This document shows, piece by piece, positions 7,312 through 13,334 of a stretch of 29,953 bases of DNA (position 1 is its first letter; the number at the start of each line of letters is the position of its first letter). The position numbers were made by a program, and so were the translations under genes. Below the pieces are notes generated by a model. It was not told where the DNA came from. It did no database searches and saw nothing but the letters and a program-made list of their open reading frames with translations. The stretch lies in IMG/VR virus record IMGVR_UViG_3300044961_000140, positions 1 to 29,953 of that record; one strand, given 5' to 3'. The DNA comes from a virus.

Positions 7312-7557
7312 TCAGCCGGACGCGTACGGTTCGTTCCCGCTGCGCGCGCGCTCGGACTGCGCGATGAGCGCGTCCCAGTCGACATCCGGCCTCAGCTCGT
7401 AGCGCAGCTGTCGGCTGCGGTTCTCTGGGATGGGGCCGTCGCGCCACTGGCTGACCGCGGCTCGGGTGACCCCCAACGCGGCAGCCAAGGCACTGACACG
7501 GTTGCCGAACACCGCGAGCGCGGCGGCCTTCGTGATGCGTGCGGGCGTGATGGTCAT
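7312..7557 (-). CDS. Cro/YdaS-like repressor
   Basis: This 81-residue DNA-binding protein has one helix-turn-helix: ALAVFGNRVSALAAALGV, then TRAAVSQWRDGPIPENRSRQ. The AALGV-T-AAVSQW turn and following IP-ENRSRQL match the YdaS/Cro family, which shuts off lysogeny promoters in lambda-like prophages. It is the first gene of the leftward early operon. ATG 7557 has no ribosome site, and a good promoter ends only a few bases before it, so the mRNA is probably leaderless. The matching repressor gene expected on the opposite strand at 7556-7930 is decayed. Confidence 0.85.
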   Translation of the reverse strand: MTITPARITKAAALAVFGNRVSALAAALGVTRAAVSQWRDGPIPENRSRQLRYELRPDVDWDALIAQSERARSGNEPYASG

Positions 7558-7930
7558 GGGTCGATTAGACCACTTTCCAGTTCATCTAGCAAGCAAATCC
7601 GGCTGGCCGAAGCGTCGGACGCGTCCCCATGCCACATCTTGTGGCCATCGGCCAGCCAGCACCCGTGACGACTCGCCGGACCTCTACGAGACGGTACTGC
7701 CGCTAGACGCGCAGACCTTGGGCGAGCACACAGCCAAGATCGCTATGCAGCCGCTTGCATTCCCAGCCGGCCTGCTCGCTGCGCACGGCGCGGACCCTGC
7801 TCACTGCCGATTCGTGCTCGCGCCTGACAGCAGCATGGCTCCGGCCATGCCCACCGGCGCCCTCGTGCGGACCCAAACCGTGTTCCTCATCCGCCACGGG
7901 CCAGTCGTCGAAACCCTGCAAGCGCGTTAG
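7556..7930 (+). pseudogene. decayed CI-type repressor (S24 peptidase remnant)
   Basis: On the strand opposite the Cro-like gene, where a lambda-type repressor belongs, the frame ending at TAG 7928-7930 encodes the remains of a LexA/CI S24 peptidase. LAFPAGLLAAHGADPAHCRF matches the stretch before the catalytic serine in these repressors, and DSSMAPAMPTGALV matches the usual GDSMEPTL-GDLV serine motif. The part that should carry the catalytic lysine is shortened and reads VFLIRHGPVVETLQAR, with glutamate where lysine is expected. The upstream 40 or so codons show no helix-turn-helix. It therefore lacks both DNA binding and a complete catalytic dyad. The recognisable homology runs from about 7676 to 7930. 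Confidence 0.65.
7564..7592 (-). promoter_or_regulatory. early leftward promoter
   Basis: On the minus strand TTGCTA (7587-7592) is followed after exactly 17 bases by TCTAAT (7564-7569), a reasonable sigma70 promoter. Transcription would start at or within a few bases of the Cro ATG at 7557, giving a leaderless message. No convincing palindromic operator was found inside it. Confidence 0.6.
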
Positions 7931-7935
7931 CGAAC

Positions 7936-7964
7936 TTGACAGGTGCTTTAACGCACGTTATGTT
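7936..7964 (+). promoter_or_regulatory. sigma70-like promoter of the rightward accessory operon
   Basis: TTGACA (7936-7941) is a perfect -35 box. After a 17-base spacer comes TATGTT (7959-7964) as -10. It lies 30 bases before the first gene of the plus-strand operon, which has a GGAGG ribosome site. This is among the strongest promoters visible in the window. Confidence 0.8.
7949..7960. promoter_or_regulatory. candidate operator overlapping the -10 box
   Basis: TAACGCACGTTA is an inverted repeat with 5-base arms (TAACG/CGTTA) around CA. It covers the end of the spacer and the first two bases of the -10 box, so a bound protein would block RNA polymerase. The likely ligand is the HTH protein at the end of the same operon or the lost repressor; which one is inference. 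Confidence 0.45.
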
Positions 7965-7993
7965 GCACACCACCACCACGACGGAGGTGTGCG

Positions 7994-8266
7994 ATGTCAA
8001 GTCCTGTTTGGAACGCCCAGCGTCGAGCTGAAGTGATCGACGCGATCCTGAACACCATCGGCCACCTCGGCTGGCCCGAGTCGGTCGGTAGCGATTTCCG
8101 CGACCTTGTGTTCCGCAAGGGCCTGCCCCGGCCGCCGGCCGGCGGCACGGTGCGCGGGTACTGCGCCGGGCTCACCGGCGTCGAACTCGTCAAGCTGTCG
8201 GATGCTCTCGACCTGCGCCTGGAGCAGATGCTGGACGACGAGATCGTCCGCGGAGGTGCGCGATGA
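7994..8266 (+). CDS. hypothetical protein, first gene of the rightward operon
   Basis: This 90-residue protein has an excellent ribosome site (GGAGGT, seven bases before ATG 7994) directly downstream of the operon promoter. The N-terminal part, RRAEVIDAILNTIGHLGWPE, is helical. The C-terminal part, ELVKLSDALDLRLEQMLDDE, resembles the last helices of XRE-type HTH domains (LVKLADALGVSLDQLL), preceded by GGTVRGYCAGLTG. It may be a small DNA-binding or regulatory protein, but no complete HTH can be claimed. Its stop overlaps the next start as ATGA. Confidence 0.75.
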   Translation: MSSPVWNAQRRAEVIDAILNTIGHLGWPESVGSDFRDLVFRKGLPRPPAGGTVRGYCAGLTGVELVKLSDALDLRLEQMLDDEIVRGGAR

Positions 8267-8391
8267 CCGCCATCGCGTTCCTCCTTGGCGTGGGCTTCGG
8301 AGTCGTTCTGACGATCTGGCTGGCGATTGCCCCGCTTGAGCGCGCGGCCCTGGAATCTGACGACGAGCCGCGGGGCGACGGCCATGCCTAA
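8263..8391 (+). CDS. small single-span membrane protein
   Basis: This 42-residue protein starts at ATG 8263, overlapping the previous stop as ATGA. It begins with one hydrophobic segment, IAFLLGVGFGVVLTIWLAIA (about residues 4-23), followed by an acidic tail rich in E and D. The layout is that of a small inner-membrane protein with a cytoplasmic tail. It could be a superinfection-exclusion or similar peptide, but nothing identifies the function. Confidence 0.6.
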   Translation: MTAIAFLLGVGFGVVLTIWLAIAPLERAALESDDEPRGDGHA

Positions 8392-8593
8392 CCGCTACCT
8401 GCGCTTGGACGTCCGTTCCAAGAATCCGAGCAGTCGCGCTGAGCAGGCCTGGCGCGCCAGGTACAACGCCGCGCGCACTGGCCGACCATGCCAGCCACCC
8501 ACCGCCGCGCCAGACGCGGACTGCTATCGAGCCGGCTACGCGGAGGGCGCGCACATCGCGCCCAACGTGCAGCCGCTGACCGCGGCCGGCTGA
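8384..8593 (+). CDS. hypothetical protein, faintly RMF-like
   Basis: This 69-residue protein starts at ATG 8384, overlapping the previous gene by eight bases. It is basic at its N-terminus. The middle shows AEQAWRARYNAARTGRPC, then DCYRAGYAEG. The repeated A-W/Y-x-x-G/A pattern with GRPC faintly recalls ribosome modulation factor and CrpP-type small phage proteins. The resemblance is weak and should be treated as a lead only. The stop and next start share one base (TGATG). Confidence 0.55.
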   Translation: MPNRYLRLDVRSKNPSSRAEQAWRARYNAARTGRPCQPPTAAPDADCYRAGYAEGAHIAPNVQPLTAAG

Positions 8594-8784
8594 TGACCAC
8601 GTTCGGCGCCATCTTGCTCGCGTCGATTGTCATCGCGCCGCCGATCGTGGCCGCGCTGTTGATGATCGCCACCGACAGATGGATCTGGCGCAGACAGCGC
8701 CAGCGCAAGGCCGGCGCGCCTGAAACTTACCTTGGCGAGCGCCAATCGACGCGCCGCCACTACCATGTCGAGGTGCACCCATGA
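8593..8784 (+). CDS. small membrane protein with basic tail
   Basis: This 63-residue protein starts at ATG 8593. Residues 4-27 (FGAILLASIVIAPPIVAALL and following) form one membrane span. RWIWRRQRQRK then gives a strong positive stop-transfer end, so the C-terminal tail should be cytoplasmic. No family is recognised. It is the second small membrane protein of this operon and is coupled on both sides, with its stop overlapping the next ATG. Confidence 0.6.
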   Translation: MTTFGAILLASIVIAPPIVAALLMIATDRWIWRRQRQRKAGAPETYLGERQSTRRHYHVEVHP

Positions 8785-9281
8785 CCATGACCGAAAAGGC
8801 GCGCGCGTACCACGCCGCGCTCTGGCAAGCATCTGCCGCGCTGGAGATCGGCGACGTCGACGCCGCGCGCCGCGCCATCGACAGCGCATTAAAGGACGAC
8901 GATTACCGCATGATGGTCGACTTCTTTACGGTCGCCACCGACCGAGGCGACCAGAAGCTGCTTCGCTGGCGTTACCGCGCCGAGCAGGCGAGTCGCCATT
9001 TCATCATCCACCAGCGGCACCCGGGCATCGCTGGCGAGGACGGGCCGTTCGTCGTCACCCACGATCCGACAGGGCTATACGTCGCGATCTACCGCACGCG
9101 CAGCGAGTGCCGTCAGTTGGTGCGGCTGCTGGAAGCGCGAGGCTCTCCCGCGCTCTCGGCCCGGACCATGCTGGAGATCCGAGAGCGCTTGTCCGACGCC
9201 GAGCGCCGCGAGTGGCGCGAGCTGATCGAGCAGGCCCGCATCCACCCTGTCGCACTGACCCAGACCGAACTCGCCGCATGA
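8781..9281 (+). CDS. hypothetical protein, largest of the rightward operon
   Basis: This 166-residue soluble protein starts at ATG 8781, overlapping the previous stop. The N-terminal third is helical (EKARAYHAALWQASAALEIG, then DVDAARRAIDSALKDDDY). The middle contains GPFVVTHDPTGLYVAIYRTR, likely beta strands. The C-terminal part is charged helix (LEIRERLSDAERREWRELIE). No catalytic motif or known domain is recognised. As the main protein of a cassette of small unknown genes under a strong promoter, it is the best candidate for the cassette's effector, for example an anti-defence protein; this is inference. Confidence 0.7.
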   Translation: MTMTEKARAYHAALWQASAALEIGDVDAARRAIDSALKDDDYRMMVDFFTVATDRGDQKLLRWRYRAEQASRHFIIHQRHPGIAGEDGPFVVTHDPTGLYVAIYRTRSECRQLVRLLEARGSPALSARTMLEIRERLSDAERREWRELIEQARIHPVALTQTELAA

Positions 9282-9508
9282 TGACCGCAGCCATGAGCAA
9301 CGTGATCAGTCTTCACACCCACCCTCGCGCTCGCGCCAAGATCGCCGGCCAGCTGGTGGCCGGCTACGCGACGCGCGCTGGACTCAACGCAGCGGCCGCC
9401 GCCGACGAAGCGCAACGCGCCCGCGTCCAGGTTCTCTCCGGCGCCAGCGTCGCCCGCGCGGTCGCGGAGGCTAGGTGGCGCATCACACGCGCCGGGAGAA
9501 CCGCATGA
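9278..9508 (+). CDS. hypothetical protein
   Basis: This 76-residue, alanine- and arginine-rich protein starts at ATG 9278, overlapping the preceding stop. An internal ATG at 9293 would remove five residues. After VISLHTHPRARAKIAGQLVA it is probably all helical, with LNAAAAADEAQRARVQVLSG as a long helix. No family or motif is recognised. Its stop overlaps the start of the HTH gene, so it would be translated with it. Confidence 0.6.
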   Translation: MMTAAMSNVISLHTHPRARAKIAGQLVAGYATRAGLNAAAAADEAQRARVQVLSGASVARAVAEARWRITRAGRTA

Positions 9509-9762
9509 GCAACGACAAACTGAAGGACGCGCACTCCGGCAGCACGGAGTGTCGCGCAAAGTCCAAGCACGCGGCCGGCGTCGCAGCACGCCTGCGTTCC
9601 AGTGCGGCAGCACGTCGCTTGGTCGTGATTGACGGCAAAGTCGAGGTGCTCGGCGAAGCGGCGGAGCGACTCGGCATTGAGCCGCAAAGACTGTCACGCT
9701 GGTATCGCGAGGGCTGCTGGACGACAGAGGCAATCCTGGGCCGCGCTCGCCGATCTACCTGA
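9505..9762 (+). CDS. putative HTH protein ending the operon
   Basis: This 85-residue protein starts at ATG 9505, overlapping the previous stop as ATGA. The C-terminal half reads LVVIDGKVEVLGEAAERLGI, then EPQRLSRWYREGCWTTEAIL. This is a helix-turn-helix (AAERLGI-EPQRLSRW) followed by the W-T/S-x-E-A-x-L ending seen in small phage HTH modules. Its position as last gene after several unknown small genes, with a palindrome at the operon promoter, resembles Aca autorepressors of anti-CRISPR operons. Binding of the palindrome at 7949-7960 is untested. Its last eight bases overlap the end of the convergent tail operon. Confidence 0.6.
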   Translation: MSNDKLKDAHSGSTECRAKSKHAAGVAARLRSSAAARRLVVIDGKVEVLGEAAERLGIEPQRLSRWYREGCWTTEAILGRARRST

Positions 9763-10660
9763 TCTCGCGCACCGTGTAGGCCGCCGACCCGACGATGCCA
9801 CGCGCGTCGGATCGGTCGGCCGCCTCCCACACCGGCGGCTCGCGCAACAGGCCGTAGATCGGCCCGAAGTCTGCCTGCGGCTGGATCAGCACCGGCCGCG
9901 ACGTGCCAGCGTGCGCGATCATCTCGGCCAGCCCGCCGGGAATGGCCGAGTACTCGTCGCGTGAAAGCGCAACGAACCGTCCCGACTGCACCCGCAGCTT
10001 GCGCCTCACCTGCGCCCGGTACGATCCCGAGAGCGCCGATTGCACATCCGAGGGGTCGACGATGGTCTCGGAATAGCCCTGGATGCCGACACCTGACGAC
10101 GGCCGCCACACGGGCCCGGCCCACACAGTCCCGATGCTCGGCAGGTCTGCCGCTGCGTCCCATGCGTTTTGCCGGCGATACGGGTCTCGCGTCCCCCACG
10201 GCAGCAGTAGCACGCCCTCCATCGTCAGCCTGACGCGCACCACGTCCGCGAGGATGTCTGCTTCGCTCTGCGAGGTCGGTGTGATGACGTGCGCGATCGT
10301 CTGAAGCAGGTCGCGCTCGCCGTAGTAGTCGCGCTCCGGCAATGTCACGTCGATGAAAGCGCCGATCCGATCCCACAGGCGGAATGTGATCGTCGACTGC
10401 GATGGAGTTTCGTTTCGGAAGTTTGTGCCGATGATCCCGACCACATCAACCGGCACGCCCTCAAGTGGCGTGTCACCGTCCCACAGGCCGACGCGGCATT
10501 CGACATCAACAGCGGTCTGATTCAAGGCCCAGATCGCCCGCACGTCCGGACGCGGGTCAGCGATGTTGCTCGCCGGCGCGTCGGTGCGGACGTTGGTCGC
10601 TGTAAAGGTCGTTCCGGTTTCGGCAATCCAGTTCCGCCAAGAAACCCATGCTGTTGCCAT
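9755..10660 (-). CDS. hypothetical tail-associated protein, last gene of the late operon
   Basis: This protein has 301 residues from ATG 10660, chosen because GGGAG lies six bases ahead; ATG 10666 would touch that site. The first 70 residues contain TGTTFTATNVRTDAPASNIA and aromatic, beta-rich sequence. Later parts include LVLR-free but strand-rich segments such as TITFRLWDRIGAFIDVTLPE and GRFVALSRDEYSAIPGG. No enzymatic motif is recognised. Position after the fibre-like gene suggests a structural tail-tip or decoration protein. The gene converges on the plus-strand operon, overlapping it by eight bases with no terminator visible between. Confidence 0.75.
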   Translation of the reverse strand: MATAWVSWRNWIAETGTTFTATNVRTDAPASNIADPRPDVRAIWALNQTAVDVECRVGLWDGDTPLEGVPVDVVGIIGTNFRNETPSQSTITFRLWDRIGAFIDVTLPERDYYGERDLLQTIAHVITPTSQSEADILADVVRVRLTMEGVLLLPWGTRDPYRRQNAWDAAADLPSIGTVWAGPVWRPSSGVGIQGYSETIVDPSDVQSALSGSYRAQVRRKLRVQSGRFVALSRDEYSAIPGGLAEMIAHAGTSRPVLIQPQADFGPIYGLLREPPVWEAADRSDARGIVGSAAYTVREIR

Positions 10661-10760
10661 CGTCATCTCCCGTTGCTCAGCGCACTATAGCCTGCGTCGC
10701 ATGATGTGCGCCCGCGCACTTCGCGCGCGCGCATGGTGCGCAGACGACGGAAGGCGTGCA

Positions 10761-11855
10761 TCACGCAAACTCCAAGCGAACCGCAAGCATCCCCGCCGGC
10801 GCGGGGAGATTTCCAAGGACTGTGTGATCGCGGTCAAGCTCAAGCTGGCACAGGCTGCCGCCGCTCACTGTGCCGGCAGGCGTGATCGCGGCGGTCGCGG
10901 GTGAGATCAGCACCCGCCCGGTCGCAGTCAGCGTGTCGGTCACGGACTGAGCCGTCCCCCACGCCTGATCGATTGCTTCGTCATGGGCGTAGCAGCGGGC
11001 GCGCAAGCGCCAGCACACATCGCCAGTGCCTTCCGTTGCGCGCCAGTACACCCGCGCCGTGCACGTCGTCGCGCCGTCCGGCCAGATGATCGTGGCTTGC
11101 GCGTACGCGGTCGCAAGGTGGCTGAAAACCACCTCGTAGAGGTTCTGGAGATTCGTGTTCTCCTCGAAGCTATCCACCATTGCGCCATCGGTTCTGCGCA
11201 TGATCCACGCGCCAGCCGGTAGCGTGATAGGCTGCGGTCCAGATGATCCACCGCCGCCGATCAGCTCCCACACCAGCGGCGATACCGAGGCCAGCCGGAA
11301 GAACCCAAGCGGAGACTCGACGCGGGCGACGTAGCCGATGTCGCCGGACACGTAGCTGGCGGCATCTCGCGCGGCGGCGTTTGCGTAGGACCAACGCGCG
11401 ATCGGCTGCGCTTGCCCGACGTTCGCTTTAACGTCCAGCTCTGCGACGAGCTCGCCGGAGCCGGACAGGGTGACATGCAGATCACCGCCGACCGAATAGA
11501 GATCAGCCGCCAGCCGCGTGATGCTGATCTGTGAACCAGGCCCGCCGCTCCAGACTGCCGAACTGACCCGATGCTGCGCGCGCAGCGTGCTCTCGCCGAT
11601 CACGCCTTCGATGATTAGCCGATCGGGGTCAGTGGCTGCGCCGCCCTGAATCACGGTGACGCCGAAACCAGCGGGAAGACCCGCCGGGACGGTGACCACC
11701 TGGGTGGTTTCCCGTTCCATGACCAACACCCGGCCATCGTCGCCGGCGGTCAGCGCGTAGTTGGCCGCGGAGATCACGGTCGGTGCGGCGCGGCGGTAGA
11801 ACGCGGCCCGGCCAACGCCTTGGCCGATCGGAAGGTTGCTGATGCGTACGGTCAT
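10761..11855 (-). CDS. tail fibre-like protein
   Basis: This 364-residue protein starts at ATG 11855. Residues about 24-120 follow a beta-rich module common in phage fibres: NYALTAGDDGRVLVMER, VVTVPAGLPAGFGVTVIQGG, then ISITRLAADLYSVGGDL. The central part (150-210) includes DIGYVARVESPLGFFRLASV, also typical of fibre surface repeats. The C-terminal 130 residues are probably a second beta domain that could contact the host surface. Receptor binding is therefore likely but unproven. It follows the preceding tail gene by seven bases. A 100-base gap separates it from the last gene, holding only GC-rich inverted sequence and a TATAGT-like hexamer. Confidence 0.7.
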   Translation of the reverse strand: MTVRISNLPIGQGVGRAAFYRRAAPTVISAANYALTAGDDGRVLVMERETTQVVTVPAGLPAGFGVTVIQGGAATDPDRLIIEGVIGESTLRAQHRVSSAVWSGGPGSQISITRLAADLYSVGGDLHVTLSGSGELVAELDVKANVGQAQPIARWSYANAAARDAASYVSGDIGYVARVESPLGFFRLASVSPLVWELIGGGGSSGPQPITLPAGAWIMRRTDGAMVDSFEENTNLQNLYEVVFSHLATAYAQATIIWPDGATTCTARVYWRATEGTGDVCWRLRARCYAHDEAIDQAWGTAQSVTDTLTATGRVLISPATAAITPAGTVSGGSLCQLELDRDHTVLGNLPAPAGMLAVRLEFA

Positions 11856-11862
11856 GGCTGCT

Positions 11863-12993
11863 TTACCCGCTGGTGATGGGGATGTCGTCGTCGTCGGTGA
11901 TCTGCACGTAATCGTCGGTCACGACGAATCGCGCGCCTGCCGGCGGCGGCAGCGGCCGGTCCGCTGGACGTGGCCGCAGCAGGCGCAGGACAGGCGGCGG
12001 GCCGACGGGTACGGAGACCTCGACCTCATGCACGCCGGTGGTGACGGACCAGGCCAGCTGCTCGACGATGCCGAGCGCGTCCGTTTCTGCGGCGTGCCAG
12101 CGCACGCGCACCAGGTCGCCCACGCGCACCCGGCCGAACGGCAGGTCGTCGCCCGGCAGCAGCACGGCGGACACGCGCCACGAAGGCCGCGCCACGAAGG
12201 CTGCCAGGCGCTGGCAAACGCCGATCGCGGTCCGCAGATCCGCGCACCACGGCAGATCCAGCGACCGCACGCGGCGCCCGTAGCGTTTGACCGCGCGCGG
12301 CGCATCAACCGCGCATTCGCCATCGGCACCGAACCGCGCGACGATTTCCGTCGCCAAGTCCTCGATGTCCGCAGATGCGGACTGCACGGACGGACGGGTC
12401 ACGATCGCCAACGGCAACCCGGCAGGATCAGGCACCGGCCACACCCGCGCGATGTGCAGTGAGGATGGCGCGAACACGGCCCCGACGGACGCGCAGACCG
12501 ATGCACAGGCCCGTTGCAGCGACGTGGGCGCCTCGATGCTGCCGGCCACGATCAGCTCGTAGCGACGGCACTCGCGGCCAAAGGCGCGCAGCGCGCTGGA
12601 CCACACGCCCCCTGCGGTGCGCACGATCAGATCGTGCAGCACGTCGGAGGCGAGGCTGATTGCAGCGCCGGTGCGCGCATCCAGAGCGCCGACCCCTTCG
12701 GCCGTGAGGTTGGCATCGGCCGGCAGCGCGGTGCCGAACTCCACGAACGCGAGCGGGGTGCCGTCTGGGTCCAAGCCGTTGCGCCACGACCAGCCGGTGA
12801 GCTGGTCCGGGCCGCGCGACACTTGCGTCACGCCCGCGACGGCGTGGCCTGCCCACACCCACACGCGCCCTTCGGCGTCATAGGGCAGCAGACGCCCGGA
12901 GACGCGGCCGTAACGCAGCGGCACCGGCTCGACCGGCGCCTTGCGCGGCCAGCGCGCGGTGGAGAGCATCGGGATGTCGTCGGTCCAGGGCAT
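11863..12993 (-). CDS. tail tip protein
   Basis: This protein has 376 residues from ATG 12993, which overlaps the stop of the 113-residue gene as ATGA; a longer frame extends upstream but would run across that gene. The sequence is beta-rich with several WxW segments (GRVWVWAGHAVAG, TGWSWRNGLDPDG). A late block, FGRVRVGDLVRVRWHAAETD, resembles hub-type tail proteins that place OB-like strands before the C-terminus. The end is acidic (VTDDYVQITDDDDIPI). No catalytic residues are recognised. The order after tape measure, then large tail protein, suggests a baseplate or hub role. Confidence 0.7.
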   Translation of the reverse strand: MPWTDDIPMLSTARWPRKAPVEPVPLRYGRVSGRLLPYDAEGRVWVWAGHAVAGVTQVSRGPDQLTGWSWRNGLDPDGTPLAFVEFGTALPADANLTAEGVGALDARTGAAISLASDVLHDLIVRTAGGVWSSALRAFGRECRRYELIVAGSIEAPTSLQRACASVCASVGAVFAPSSLHIARVWPVPDPAGLPLAIVTRPSVQSASADIEDLATEIVARFGADGECAVDAPRAVKRYGRRVRSLDLPWCADLRTAIGVCQRLAAFVARPSWRVSAVLLPGDDLPFGRVRVGDLVRVRWHAAETDALGIVEQLAWSVTTGVHEVEVSVPVGPPPVLRLLRPRPADRPLPPPAGARFVVTDDYVQITDDDDIPITSG

Positions 12994-13334
12994 CAGGCGG
13001 GCCGCTCGGAGTCGAGGTCCATGGCCACCCGATCCACGCTCGACGCGACGCGCCGGACACGCCCCGCGAACACGACCACGCCAGCGCGGTCGTACAGCGT
13101 CGCACGCGCGCCCAGCGGCGGCTCGGCCACGAGCTCGGCGGCATCGCGCAGCAGGCTGACGGACAGCGTGGGCACCGGCGGCGGGTCGACTCCCTGCGAG
13201 AGACTGCCGGAGATCGCGCCGACGCCCGCCAGCACCGCCACACGCGGCAAGGCCGCGTCCGCATAGCTCGGCGCGTCGGCGCCGGGCTCCACGGCCTGCC
13301 ACGGGCCGCGCGGATCGTCGACGCGGAGCATCAT
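12993..13334 (-). CDS. small tail tip protein
   Basis: This 113-residue protein starts at ATG 13334, the first of two adjacent ATGs that overlap the stop of the upstream gene. The sequence alternates short hydrophobic strands (PRVAVLAGVGAISGSLSQG, PTLSVSLLRDAAELVAEP, GARATLYDRAGVVVFAGRV), consistent with a compact beta-barrel like small baseplate proteins. It sits between two larger tail proteins, coupled to both. No family is assigned. Confidence 0.7.
   Translation of the reverse strand: MMLRVDDPRGPWQAVEPGADAPSYADAALPRVAVLAGVGAISGSLSQGVDPPPVPTLSVSLLRDAAELVAEPPLGARATLYDRAGVVVFAGRVRRVASSVDRVAMDLDSERPA

Noticed and set aside
10681-10760. Promoter with TATAGT before the last tail gene
   Set aside because: A -10-like hexamer exists on the minus strand but no -35 hexamer lies at a usable distance.
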